Assembly (NCBI GenBank): GCA_001874155.1
Contig: MPDB01000010.1
Coordinates: 17,605 to 81,604 of the forward strand
From: Vibrio sp. MedPE-SWchi
GTDB taxonomy: Bacteria > Pseudomonadota > Gammaproteobacteria > Enterobacterales > Vibrionaceae
Length of the DNA: 64,000 bases
Direction of reading: 5' to 3'
In this document: piece after piece, positions 25,603-34,988 of the stretch
Layout: each line of letters starts with the position of its first letter
Position numbering within the stretch: the stretch's first letter is position 1
Translations under genes and position numbers: made by a program
Notes under the pieces: generated by a model
Databases searched by the model: none
Told to the model about the DNA's origin: nothing
Seen by the model: only the letters and a program-made list of their open reading frames with translations

Positions 25603-28600
25603 TTAACGACTCTCCAAATATTCTTTAATCTTAGCGCTCGTGTTTGTCATATACTTAATGGCTTCAAAGTGTTCTGTTTTATCGACGTGATGGGTCACGT
25701 AACTGGCGGTGCGAAGAACATCTCTCCAACGGGGTTTTTTAGGGAGAGTCTGCTCAAGGAAATATTTATCCATTGTCCGAGTTTGAGCTGAGCTTCGGTC
25801 AAGGTAGACACTCCAGATCTTGCTTTGTTCAGCAAGGCAAATCTTTGACTTTCCAGTTCCTTTTTGCCAAACACTTAATGCCTCATTCATTAGCAAAACG
25901 AGGTTCTTACGAAAGTCAGACTCATCGTTAACAACAATGGCGGGAGACGAGGTGCTGTGGGTTGCAAGCATTAAGTGCCATTCTTGGTGTTGGCCTTGTC
26001 CACTGCTAAACAGTTGCGCTTGTACCGCATGTAGGTTGCCGTCAGCGCAGTGCAGTTCAATGTTGGTATTTCGATAAGATTCAGATGTGTTGATTGAAGG
26101 GTTCACACTGCGTCGTTCAATTTCTCGAACGCCTTCTATCCCTATAAAACGCCCAATATCATCGCCAATTACGTTGGCCGCCTCAAAACCGAGAATATTC
26201 AGCGCCGCTGGGTTTACATAGATCACTTGTTTAAAAGCATTCACGCTGATGATTGCTTCATCAATATTCTCAAGCAGCTGCTGCATCCTACTTTGCCCTT
26301 CTTTTAAGTGAGCTTCGGATTCAATTCGCTTTGCCACTTCCATTTTTAGTAGGCGATTTTCTTCCACGCGTTGGTCTGTTTGTTTTGCTTTAAGCAAATG
26401 GCTTACACGGGTTAGTAACTCATGCTGTAAAAAGGGTTTGGTTAGGTAATCATCTGTGCCGCATTCGAAGCCTTGGAGGAGGTCTTTTGTTTGCGTTTTC
26501 GCTGTTAGCAATAGAACGGGTAGGTCACTTAAATTGGGCTGTTTGCGGATCTCTTGTAGCATCGATAAGCCACTAATTTGTGGCATCATCAGATCCAAAA
26601 TCAGCAAATCAACATCGTTTTGTCGTAAGTAGTCGAGGGCTTCTAGACCTTGGCTGCATAAAACAACTTGATAGCCAGCGAGCTCTAACTGATTTTTAAG
26701 CACCTGTAGATTCATGATTTCATCATCAACGACGAGAACTTTGCTGCCTTCTTGCTGGCCTACATAATCTTGAGTAGATGAATGATTCGTCTCACTAATA
26801 TTATTGATAATTTGCGCGGGAGCGATCCAATGGGATTGAGCAGGGCTATCGAGTTCTGAAATCGAATGACTTTCAAAGCGTGGTAAGTTAAAACTAAAAC
26901 AGCTTCCGCTGCCTACCTCGCTTTGCACTGTGAGTTCGCCACTCATCAGTTCAACTAACTGGGAAGAGATCGCTAAACCTAATCCGCTGCCATTCTGTGC
27001 TCGAGTCACACTCGCATCAACCTGAACAAATGGGTCAAATATACTCACTTGATCAGTGTGAGCGATACCCACGCCACTGTCGGTGACAGAAATCATAAGC
27101 TGTTTATTTGATCCTTCTTCTAGAGAGAGAATGATGCTGCCATGTTCGGTGTATTTAATCGCATTACTTAATAGGTTATATAGGACTTGTTCAAGCCTTG
27201 CCGTATCGGCTAACGCAATGACATTACTCTGTGGCAATCTGACTTCTAGGGTCACGGGCTTACCGCTAAGTTGATAACGCGACAGTGCCACAACAGTGTC
27301 GATACAACGTTTAACATCGACAGCATCGAGTGTTAAACGAAGTTTATTGTTCTTAATTTTATGAAAATCGAGCAGGTCATCGACTAAGTGCGCTAAACGC
27401 TGGGCGCCATTTTGAACCATCAATAGCTGTTCATGCTGAGAAGCATTTAATGGTCCCGCGACACCTTGTAATAAAGACTGGCTGATCCCAATGACGCCAG
27501 TGAGTGGCGTCCTTAACTCATGCGAGGTATTGGCAAGAAACTCATCTTTAATCTTATCCGCTTGTCTTAATGCTTCATTCTGCTGGTGAATCACACTAAC
27601 GTTTTGTTCTAGTTGACTTTTTTTGTCACGAATCACCGTTATTTGCCGACTGACTGCCTTCGCCATGACTTCAAATCGTGAGGCGAGACGGCCTATTTCA
27701 TCATTACGCTTAACGCCGATTATAGGCGGTGTATTGTCACCATAAGTGATCGATTCTGTTGCTGATATGAGCGAGTTCAGTGGTTTGGTCAGTGAACGAG
27801 ACAACCAATAGATTATCGCGATAACGATGAGAATGAACCCAGATCCTATTAAAAGGATCTGTTTCCCAAATCGTGAGCTTTCGGCTTGCGCGTACTGCTG
27901 CTCTTGTTCCGCAATAACAACCCAGCGTAGCGGTCCAACATCAACGTAGCCAAAGGCAGAAAGTACCGGTTGAGACATATAGTTCACGCTTTGCATAATG
28001 CCACTCTCGCCTAGAATTGCGCGATCTACGGTTGGCATTTCAAGGGCTGGTCGCTCTATTAAGAGCGGGTTGTAGGCATTGTCTCTCGTTGATAATTGAC
28101 GCAATGCTGAAATGGGTTGAGAACGAGTATTTAACACGTAGACCTCAGCGCCTTCGCCTAGCCCCGTCTCTTGGGCCATAAGTTTCGTCATTGACTCACT
28201 TGGTAAGGCATAAACGACATATCCAGAAACCCGAGAGTGATGCTGAATGGGATTAATGAAATAGGCTTGCATGTGATCAGTAATAGGGTCCGATGCAAAG
28301 TCACTCAATACTCTGTGTTCTTTCACTGGGGTCGAATAAATAGCGGGATTTGGCTTAGGCATACTGGCGGTTAAATCTTGAAATGCAGCGCCAAGTGGAC
28401 TGTCAATGTAGGCCGGGTCATTAAGGTTAGCAGCAAAGTAATGATCTTTTTTCTGGCTATAAATCACGTTACCTAATAAGTCGACTAATAATAAATCGCT
28501 GAACTCACTTCGTTGAATAAATTGCTCAAACCCCGGATGAAAACGGTCATGGACTTGTTGGTAGCTTCCTGCAACACCAGAGGTTTTGACGGGTAGATTC

Positions 28601-28956
28601 TTAAAGTGCCCATATTGTGTGTAATGGGATTTCAGTTTCTGAGTTACCTTTTTTTCATCATCAGAAATCAAACCAAAAGCATAGGAAAACCCATAGAACC
28701 GACTCATTGAGTAGTTAACGAAGTCTGTTTCACTATGGTGCGTGGTTTGTTGGCGAAGGTTATTAATATGCGAAGTAATCGCCGCTTGTTTGGCTTGCGC
28801 GACAGAGTAGAGGTTGTCGTAAACTTGCTGCTGGGTACTAGAGATAAAAGAGGAGTAAAAGATACTGGAGATAAGCAGCATTGGCCCTATGGAAAGGAAA
28901 AGAAACGCTAAAACGAGCTTATTTTTAAAGCTTAAATTTCTGAATTGATAGGCCAA
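25603..28956 (-). CDS. Hybrid sensor histidine kinase with receiver, PAS and unnamed C-terminal region
   Basis: Membrane sensor kinase of 1117 aa. Order: N-terminal helix (about 12-35); periplasmic Cache-like region to about 360; second helix (362-384); HAMP (385-440); coiled coil; HisKA with His479 in TSHELRTPLTGVIG; HATPase (about 580-695, DSGVGIAHTD and GSGLGLAIS); receiver (about 737-850) with phosphoacceptor Asp788 in ILDLMMP; PAS (about 890-1000); and a final region of about 100 residues (1015-1117) with conserved-looking Trp, Lys and Arg that I cannot name. A PAS after the receiver is an unusual order, and there is no Hpt domain, so phosphotransfer to a separate partner is expected. 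Its upstream region is shared with the divergent GH3 gene. Confidence 0.9.
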   Translation of the reverse strand: MAYQFRNLSFKNKLVLAFLFLSIGPMLLISSIFYSSFISSTQQQVYDNLYSVAQAKQAAITSHINNLRQQTTHHSETDFVNYSMSRFYGFSYAFGLISDDEKKVTQKLKSHYTQYGHFKNLPVKTSGVAGSYQQVHDRFHPGFEQFIQRSEFSDLLLVDLLGNVIYSQKKDHYFAANLNDPAYIDSPLGAAFQDLTASMPKPNPAIYSTPVKEHRVLSDFASDPITDHMQAYFINPIQHHSRVSGYVVYALPSESMTKLMAQETGLGEGAEVYVLNTRSQPISALRQLSTRDNAYNPLLIERPALEMPTVDRAILGESGIMQSVNYMSQPVLSAFGYVDVGPLRWVVIAEQEQQYAQAESSRFGKQILLIGSGFILIVIAIIYWLSRSLTKPLNSLISATESITYGDNTPPIIGVKRNDEIGRLASRFEVMAKAVSRQITVIRDKKSQLEQNVSVIHQQNEALRQADKIKDEFLANTSHELRTPLTGVIGISQSLLQGVAGPLNASQHEQLLMVQNGAQRLAHLVDDLLDFHKIKNNKLRLTLDAVDVKRCIDTVVALSRYQLSGKPVTLEVRLPQSNVIALADTARLEQVLYNLLSNAIKYTEHGSIILSLEEGSNKQLMISVTDSGVGIAHTDQVSIFDPFVQVDASVTRAQNGSGLGLAISSQLVELMSGELTVQSEVGSGSCFSFNLPRFESHSISELDSPAQSHWIAPAQIINNISETNHSSTQDYVGQQEGSKVLVVDDEIMNLQVLKNQLELAGYQVVLCSQGLEALDYLRQNDVDLLILDLMMPQISGLSMLQEIRKQPNLSDLPVLLLTAKTQTKDLLQGFECGTDDYLTKPFLQHELLTRVSHLLKAKQTDQRVEENRLLKMEVAKRIESEAHLKEGQSRMQQLLENIDEAIISVNAFKQVIYVNPAALNILGFEAANVIGDDIGRFIGIEGVREIERRSVNPSINTSESYRNTNIELHCADGNLHAVQAQLFSSGQGQHQEWHLMLATHSTSSPAIVVNDESDFRKNLVLLMNEALSVWQKGTGKSKICLAEQSKIWSVYLDRSSAQTRTMDKYFLEQTLPKKPRWRDVLRTASYVTHHVDKTEHFEAIKYMTNTSAKIKEYLESR

Positions 28957-29114
28957 ATGAACAGAATTCCTGAGGGGGTAATGAAAGCAAGAGGATCAGT
29001 CTTCATGAGCCAACGTTAATAATAAAGAAATATCGTTAATATAGGCGTTAATTCTTGAACTAGTTCTCACAGCAGTGAAAAGATGGAGTGCATCTAAAAT
29101 TACAAGGAAAAGTC

Positions 29115-30158
29115 ATGCAATCTAATGCTCAAAATCGCTATGCTCGCTCCCCTTTAGTCATCGGTTTCCCTGGCTCAGAGTTTACTCACCAGCAACTAGA
29201 GTTCATCCGTGAGTTCCGCCCATTTGGTTTGATGATCACTCGGGATAATATTGTGAGTAAACCTCAACTTGCTGATCTAATTAAGACCTTTAAGCAAGCG
29301 GTCGGTGAGGAACTTGTTATGGTCACAACCGATCAAGAAGGAGGGCGCATTCAGTATCTAGAAGGGAATGAATGGCAAACCTATCCTATCTACGGAGACT
29401 TTTCTCAACTGGCAGAGCGTGATCTTGAGTTAGCGAAAGAGGCGGCTTATAAAACCAGCCACGCGATGGCAACAGAGATGTCACAGCCGGGTTTTAACGC
29501 CAATTGTGGCCCTGTCCTTGACTTGTTGGTGGGAGGGGCTGACGCAGTCATGTCAAATCGTTGTTTTCATTCCGACCCTAAAATAGCGGCAGAGCTCGCC
29601 AGTGTCTATGTTCAAGGTCACTTGGATGCGGGTGTTATGCCAATGCTTAAGCACATCCCTGGTCATGGGCGAGCCACAGAAGACAGCCATAAAACAACGC
29701 CTTGCATAGACACCCCGTTAGACGAGCTTGATCGCACCGATTTCTTCCCATTTTCACAGCTCAAGAGCGCGCCTATGGCAATGGTGGCCCATGTGGTGTT
29801 CTCTAATGTGGACGATAAACCAGCAAGCATTTCAGCAAAAACAGTGGATGAACTGATACGCAAAAGAATTGGTTTTGAAGGCTGCTTAATCTCTGATTGT
29901 GTTTACATGGAGAGCTTGACGGGTCCATTAGCGCAGCGTTGTCAGCAAGTCCAAGATGCTGGCGTTGATCTGGTTTTAGCGTGTCATGGTGATGTGGAAG
30001 AGTGGCAAAAATGGCAAGAAAACCTGCGTCCACTCTCAGATGAAAGCCTAGTTCGCCTCGAGCGAGCGATGCTAAACACGGCGCATGCCAACCTTGAAAA
30101 AACAATCAATATTGCCGATGAAGTGGCTGAGGCACAAGTGATGCTGACTACTGTGTAA
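29115..30158 (+). CDS. Glycoside hydrolase family 3 enzyme, NagZ-like beta-N-acetylhexosaminidase
   Basis: Predicted cytoplasmic exo-glycosidase of 347 aa, no signal peptide. GH3/NagZ features: the TTDQEGGRIQ block (substrate-binding Asp-Gln-Glu-Gly-Gly), the MLKHIPGHGRATEDSHKT loop carrying the His general acid used by NagZ-type enzymes, and the nucleophile Asp in LISDCVYMESLTG. It is close in size to NagZ (about 335-345 aa), but the position beside an oligosaccharide-type importer suggests a catabolic paralogue that splits imported beta-linked sugars, rather than the cell-wall recycling enzyme. ATG 29115 is chosen because AAGGA lies 6 bases upstream; an earlier start at 29088 has none. Confidence 0.85.
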   Translation: MQSNAQNRYARSPLVIGFPGSEFTHQQLEFIREFRPFGLMITRDNIVSKPQLADLIKTFKQAVGEELVMVTTDQEGGRIQYLEGNEWQTYPIYGDFSQLAERDLELAKEAAYKTSHAMATEMSQPGFNANCGPVLDLLVGGADAVMSNRCFHSDPKIAAELASVYVQGHLDAGVMPMLKHIPGHGRATEDSHKTTPCIDTPLDELDRTDFFPFSQLKSAPMAMVAHVVFSNVDDKPASISAKTVDELIRKRIGFEGCLISDCVYMESLTGPLAQRCQQVQDAGVDLVLACHGDVEEWQKWQENLRPLSDESLVRLERAMLNTAHANLEKTINIADEVAEAQVMLTTV

Positions 30159-30330
30159 TCGTATGATTGTAGCGTTTAAGTTAACGGGTCTTAGCGTGAT
30201 TGTGACTTGAGTAAGGTTTTAAATAAGCGAATTCTCAATATGTTTATGTTAACAAATACAGTTACTTAACTATCTACTTTTACGTTATTGACGCTAGTTT
30301 AACGACTTTATACTTTGCCCAAAGCGACGA

Positions 30331-30356
30331 TGGCGTGATTGAATGAAATCACGCCA
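30331..30356. promoter_or_regulatory. Perfect 10-bp inverted repeat upstream of the importer operon
   Basis: TGGCGTGATT, six-base spacer, AATCACGCCA. It lies 74 bases before the start of the binding-protein gene and 172 bases after the GH3 gene. There is no T tract after it, so it is unlikely to be a terminator. It could be an operator for an unlinked regulator or an RNA hairpin in the leader. Confidence 0.5.
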
Positions 30357-30430
30357 ATGCAGATTTACATTGATATGTTTATGATTTGTAGATTGGCGCC
30401 TCGATATAATAATTCAAGGACGTGAAACAC

Positions 30431-32122
30431 ATGAAAAAGCTTCTCTTGACCACGAGTATTACAACGATACTTGCTAGTGCAGCAATGCTGCCTTCAATGG
30501 CGACTGCCAATGATGATGTGGGCGCAAATGCTGAAAAATCAGTGTTGAATATTGCCCCTCGTATGCGTACCTCATGGGTTCGTAACTTTAACCCATATAA
30601 CCAAACGACGTTTCTTCCGACGACCAATGAGTTTGCCTATGAGCCACTGGCGATATTTAACTCTATGCAAGGGGGCAAAATTCATTACCGCCTTGCTACG
30701 TCTTTAGAGTATGCAGATGACTTGAAGTCTGTAACGTTTACTATCCGTGAAGGTGTTAAATGGTCAGATGGTCAAGAGTTTACCGCGGAAGATGTGTTGT
30801 TTAGCTTCAACATGGTAAAGAGTAATCCAGCACTCGATAGTCGTGCTATTTGGGAGCGCATTAGCGGCGTTGAACTCATTGACTCTCATACCATAAGATT
30901 CGATCTCCCGATGGCGGATGGCGGAGCAGCAATGGAAATCGTTCAAGTTCCTGTTGTTGCTAAGCACGTATGGAAAGACGTCAGTGATCCTATTTCATTC
31001 ACTAACGAAAACCCTGTTGGCACAGGCCCAATGACCGAGATTGAGCGTTTTACGCCGAGAGTATACGTGCAGTGTCGTAACCCACATTACTGGGATGCAG
31101 AGTCTCTGAAGGTGGACTGTGTTCGCTTACCTCAGCTAGCAAACAACGACCAAGTATTGGCACTTGCGAAGAAAGGGGAACTCGATTGGTTTGGTTCATT
31201 CTTACCTGATATCGACAAAACGTATGTTGCCGATGATGAAGACAATCATAAATATTGGTTCCCAGCGGGCTCGATGGTCGCGTTTAACTTTAACCTTGAG
31301 TCTCAACACGAAGGGAATCGACAAGCCTTTAATAATAAAGAGTTCCGTCGAGCACTTTCAATGGCAATGGATCGTGAGGCGATGGTTGATATTGCGGGTT
31401 ATGGCTACCCAACCATCAATGAATACCCATCCGGTCTCGGTGCGGGCTATCACGCATGGAATAATGACCAAGTTGACCAGAAATTTGGGCAGTTTACAAA
31501 ATATAACGTGAAATCGGCTAAGGCACTTTTAGAGTCAGCGGGCTTTAAAGATACCAATGGCGATGGTTATGTGAATAACGCTGACGGTTCAAAAATTGAA
31601 TTCAATATCATTGTGCCAAACGGATGGACTGACTGGGTTAATACGGTTCAGATTGCCGTAGATGGCTTACAAGAAGTTGGTATCAATGCGAAAGTTCAAA
31701 CGCCAGAAGCGCCAGCTTGGACTTCGGCACTCATTGATGGTAGCTACGACGCGGGTATTAACTCTTACTATCAAGGTACAACGCCACACTATATGTACAA
31801 CTCGGCGTTCAATGGTGAGCAGCAAGGTAAATCGCGCTTTGCGGTAACTCGCTTTAGTACCCCTGAGCTAGATACATTGCTTGATAGTTTTTATCAGACG
31901 ATTGATCCGACAAAACAGAAAAAAGTAATGGATGATATTCAGTATGTGATTGCTGAAAACATGCCTTACGTGCCTGTTTTCAATAACCCGACTTGGTATC
32001 AATACAATGAAAAGCGCTTTGAAGGCTTCTTTAGTGCTGACAACCCAGTGGCTCGTCCTCAAGTTCACCCAGGTGTGCCAGAGCGTCTGCTGCACCTATT
32101 GAGTATTCAACCTAAGTCTTAG
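30431..32122 (+). CDS. ABC importer substrate-binding protein, oligopeptide/chitooligosaccharide type
   Basis: Periplasmic ligand-binding protein of 563 aa in the DppA/OppA family (SBP_bac_5). The signal peptide is MKKLLLTTSITTILASAAMLPSMATA. Family blocks include EYADDLKSVTFTIREGVKWSDGQEFTAEDVLFSF and NENPVGTGPM. Over its whole length it closely resembles the Vibrio chitin-oligosaccharide binding protein CBP (VC0620 type) as I remember it, for example VRNFNPYN, QCRNPHYWDAESLKVDCVRLPQLANNDQ and the C-terminal PERLLHLL. With the adjacent GH3 enzyme this points to a beta-linked oligosaccharide (chitobiose or cellobiose class) rather than peptides. AAGGA lies 10 bases before ATG 30431; a GTG at 30422 is less likely. 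Confidence 0.88.
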   Translation: MKKLLLTTSITTILASAAMLPSMATANDDVGANAEKSVLNIAPRMRTSWVRNFNPYNQTTFLPTTNEFAYEPLAIFNSMQGGKIHYRLATSLEYADDLKSVTFTIREGVKWSDGQEFTAEDVLFSFNMVKSNPALDSRAIWERISGVELIDSHTIRFDLPMADGGAAMEIVQVPVVAKHVWKDVSDPISFTNENPVGTGPMTEIERFTPRVYVQCRNPHYWDAESLKVDCVRLPQLANNDQVLALAKKGELDWFGSFLPDIDKTYVADDEDNHKYWFPAGSMVAFNFNLESQHEGNRQAFNNKEFRRALSMAMDREAMVDIAGYGYPTINEYPSGLGAGYHAWNNDQVDQKFGQFTKYNVKSAKALLESAGFKDTNGDGYVNNADGSKIEFNIIVPNGWTDWVNTVQIAVDGLQEVGINAKVQTPEAPAWTSALIDGSYDAGINSYYQGTTPHYMYNSAFNGEQQGKSRFAVTRFSTPELDTLLDSFYQTIDPTKQKKVMDDIQYVIAENMPYVPVFNNPTWYQYNEKRFEGFFSADNPVARPQVHPGVPERLLHLLSIQPKS

Positions 32123-32156
32123 TCGTTTCGTCATCAGTGTGGCTTCTTTAGCCACG

Positions 32157-32186
32157 AATGAGCTAGGCAATGTCGCCTAGCTCATT
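32157..32186 (+). other. Perfect 12-bp stem-loop between binding protein and permease genes
   Basis: AATGAGCTAGGC, six-base loop, GCCTAGCTCATT, 34 bases after the binding-protein stop and 50 before the permease start. A smaller hairpin (GTGGC...GCCAC) precedes it. No T tract follows. Stems in this position usually stabilise the mRNA of the binding protein and lower expression of the downstream permeases. Confidence 0.6.
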
Positions 32187-32236
32187 CCCCCTTTCCCAAG
32201 AAACACGATAAGCTCAACCGTATTAGGGAGTGAGAT

Positions 32237-33214
32237 ATGGATTTTGTGCTTCGCCGCCTCGCGTTTTACGTGATTGCATTCTTCTTTGCGGCTACTTTCA
32301 ATTTTTTTCTGCCCAGATTAATGCCGGGTGACCCCATCATGGTGATGTTTGCTTCTCAAGGAAACCCTTTACCAGTTGAAAGTTTAGAGTCATTAAAACA
32401 AACGTTTGGCTTTGTTGATGGCCCGTTATATTTGCAATACTTTACTTATATTAAAAGTGTATTTACTTGGGATTTAGGTATCTCAGTAAAATTTTACCCG
32501 CTAGAGGTTAATGAAGTCATCGGTCGTTCGATGATCTGGACACTGTTCCTTGTTGGTACATCAACCCTTATCAGTTTCTTTATCGGCTCAATCTCAGGCA
32601 TTGTTGCTGCGTGGAACCGTGGTAGCTGGTTGGACACCATTTTGTCGCCCCTTTCGTTAGTCCTACAGTCGATTCCGGCTGTGGTACTTGCACTCACCTT
32701 TATGTTCATTTTTGGCGTTGCATTGAATTGGTTCCCGTACTCTTATGCGTACGATATTGAACTTGACCCCGCGTTTACATGGCAATACATCTCCAGTGTT
32801 TTAGAGCACGCCATGATGCCCATTATCTCTTTGGTTATTGTGCAAATTGGCGGTTACTTGCTGACCATCCGTAACAACTTAATCAACATTCTTGGCGAAG
32901 ACTACATCATCATGGGCCGCGCAAAAGGAATTTCAGAGCGTCGTGTCATGTTTAATTACGGTGCTCGTAACGCCTTGTTACCCTCAATTACGGCTTTTGC
33001 CATGACCGTTGGTGTTGTCATGGGGGGATCGTTAATCACAGAGGTGGTCTTTAACTACCCAGGGTTAGGTAACACATTATTTGAGGCGATTGTCGCTCGT
33101 GATTATCCGGTTATTCAGGGCCAGTTGCTTATCATGACCATTGCGATGCTCAGTGCCAATTTTGTCGCCGATATGGCCTACGTTTATCTTGATCCTCGTT
33201 TACGTCGCGACTAA
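32237..33214 (+). CDS. ABC importer permease, DppB-like
   Basis: Inner-membrane permease of 325 aa with about six transmembrane helices. It has the typical DppB/OppB start (VLRRLAFYVIAFFFAATFNFFLPRLMPGDP) and the coupling-helix EAA motif, here DYIIMGRAKGISERRVMFNYGARNALLP near residue 222. It forms the transmembrane pore with the next gene product. The gap to that gene is 12 bases, so they share an operon. A GGGAG ribosome-binding site precedes the ATG. Confidence 0.93.
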   Translation: MDFVLRRLAFYVIAFFFAATFNFFLPRLMPGDPIMVMFASQGNPLPVESLESLKQTFGFVDGPLYLQYFTYIKSVFTWDLGISVKFYPLEVNEVIGRSMIWTLFLVGTSTLISFFIGSISGIVAAWNRGSWLDTILSPLSLVLQSIPAVVLALTFMFIFGVALNWFPYSYAYDIELDPAFTWQYISSVLEHAMMPIISLVIVQIGGYLLTIRNNLINILGEDYIIMGRAKGISERRVMFNYGARNALLPSITAFAMTVGVVMGGSLITEVVFNYPGLGNTLFEAIVARDYPVIQGQLLIMTIAMLSANFVADMAYVYLDPRLRRD

Positions 33215-33226
33215 TAGGAATTTATT

Positions 33227-34171
33227 ATGAAAGGTTTTATTAAATTACTGGGTCGCAATAAAAAAGTTGCGTTTGGCCTGTCCATTGTCTTGTTTTATAT
33301 CGGAATAGCGCTCGCAGCGCCGTTGTTGACCAGCCACGATGCAAACAAACGCGTTGCTCGACCACATCAAGCGCCAAGTGCTGAGCATGTGATGGGGACG
33401 ACGCGGATGGGGCGCGATGTCTACCATCAGTTTATTCAAGGAACGGCGACCTCATTATCTGTTGGTTTGAGTGCGGGGATCATCATTGTGATTCTAGGAA
33501 CAGCACTGGGTGTATCGGCGGGTTACTTCGGTGGCAAATTTGATGATGCGGTGAATTTAGTCACCAATATTGCCCTTGTCGTCCCTCAGTTACCGTTATT
33601 GCTGGTTTTAGCTGCGTTTATTGGAGAGGTCAGCCCCTTTACCATTGCTCTGATTATCGGGATGACAAGTTGGGCATGGGGAGCAAGGGTGACTCGAGCG
33701 CAGACTCTATCGCTGCGTAATAAAGAGTTTATTCATGCCAGCGAACTGGCTGGGGAGCCGACTTGGCGGATTATCTTTGTCGAGATCTTGCCTAATCTAG
33801 CATCGATTATTGGTTTGAACTTCTTAGGCTCTATTATTTTTACCATTATTACCCAAGCAACGATTGAGTTCCTTGGCTTGGGTGACCCACTGTCGATTAG
33901 TTGGGGAACCATGCTGTACAACGCTCAGAACTCATCGGCCTTGATTGTTGGCGCATGGTGGGAAGTGCTGGTGCCATGTGTTGCGATCGCTATTTTAGGG
34001 ATGGGACTTGCTCTACTCAATTTCGGTATAGATGAATTCTCTAATCCACGATTACGCACCTTTACGGGTATGAAAAAGTTCAAGCAACGTATCAAGCTTA
34101 TTGAAGAGCGCAAAAAGCAAGCGATGAAATCGCAACCTGATTTAGAAAAAAAGGACGTCATCTATGAGTAA
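33227..34171 (+). CDS. ABC importer permease, DppC-like
   Basis: Second permease of the importer, 314 aa, about six helices. N-terminal region contains the DppC-type HVMGTTRMGRDVYHQFIQG segment and a loop HDANKRVARPHQAPS. The EAA coupling loop is EFIHASELAGEPTWRIIFVEILPNL near residue 165. The stretched cytoplasmic C-terminus rich in Lys (about residues 280-314) is longer than usual. The stop codon overlaps the next gene's start by 8 bases, so expression is coupled. Confidence 0.93.
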   Translation: MKGFIKLLGRNKKVAFGLSIVLFYIGIALAAPLLTSHDANKRVARPHQAPSAEHVMGTTRMGRDVYHQFIQGTATSLSVGLSAGIIIVILGTALGVSAGYFGGKFDDAVNLVTNIALVVPQLPLLLVLAAFIGEVSPFTIALIIGMTSWAWGARVTRAQTLSLRNKEFIHASELAGEPTWRIIFVEILPNLASIIGLNFLGSIIFTIITQATIEFLGLGDPLSISWGTMLYNAQNSSALIVGAWWEVLVPCVAIAILGMGLALLNFGIDEFSNPRLRTFTGMKKFKQRIKLIEERKKQAMKSQPDLEKKDVIYE

Positions 34172-34988
34172 TACATTAGAAATTAGAAACTTATGCGTTG
34201 ACTACTTATTAGAGGAAAGCGAATTTACTGCGGTCAATAATGTCAGTTTCAATATCAAAAAAGGCGAGATTTTTGGTCTTGCTGGTGAGTCTGGCTGTGG
34301 AAAAAGCACCATTGCATTTGCCGTCAGTCGCCTGTTGCAGCCACCTGCTTACATCTCTCAAGGAGAAGTGCTGCTAAACGGCGAAGATACCTTAAAGATG
34401 AATGACAAGCAGATCGCCAATCTGCGTTGGAATAAAGTTAGCATGGTCTTTCAAAGCGCCATGAACAGTTTGAATCCAGTCATTACGGTAGAAGAACAAT
34501 TTCGTGACATGTTCCATAAGCATCGTGGTTATAACCGTGAACAATCGGCTGAAAAAGCCCGCGAGTTATTGACGTTGGTGGGCATCAGCGGAGACCGCTT
34601 ATCGGATTACCCTCATCAGTTTTCCGGAGGGATGCGTCAGCGTATTGTGATTGCGATTGGCCTAGCACTGAAGCCAGACTTGCTCATTATGGATGAACCA
34701 ACCACGGCGCTAGATGTGGTCGTTCAGCGTGAAATTTTAATGCAAGTGCATGCGCTACGTAAAGAATTTGGCTTTTCGGTATTGTTTATTACGCATGATC
34801 TTAGCCTGATGACTCAATTGTGTGATCGAATTGGTGTGATGTTAAAAGGGGAGTTAGTGGAGATTGCGAAAGCGAAGGATATTTTACTTAACCCACAACA
34901 TGCTTACACCAAGAAACTGTGGCAATCCATTCCTGCTGCCTTTGAAAACAAGATGAAACAGGAATTAACTGAGGGGGCACTAGCATGA
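34164..34988 (+). CDS. ABC importer ATP-binding protein, DppD-like
   Basis: Cytoplasmic ATPase, 274 aa. Walker A is GESGCGKS near residue 42, the signature is FSGGMRQRI near residue 156, Walker B is LLIMDEPTTALD, and the switch His is in FITHDLSLM. It is shorter than DppD/OppD (about 325-335 aa) because the C-terminal extension, which in several family members binds an iron-sulfur cluster, is largely absent; it still has the HAYTKKLWQSIP element of the oligo/dipeptide subfamily. The gene overlaps its neighbours by 8 and 4 bases. Confidence 0.92.
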   Translation: MSNTLEIRNLCVDYLLEESEFTAVNNVSFNIKKGEIFGLAGESGCGKSTIAFAVSRLLQPPAYISQGEVLLNGEDTLKMNDKQIANLRWNKVSMVFQSAMNSLNPVITVEEQFRDMFHKHRGYNREQSAEKARELLTLVGISGDRLSDYPHQFSGGMRQRIVIAIGLALKPDLLIMDEPTTALDVVVQREILMQVHALRKEFGFSVLFITHDLSLMTQLCDRIGVMLKGELVEIAKAKDILLNPQHAYTKKLWQSIPAAFENKMKQELTEGALA

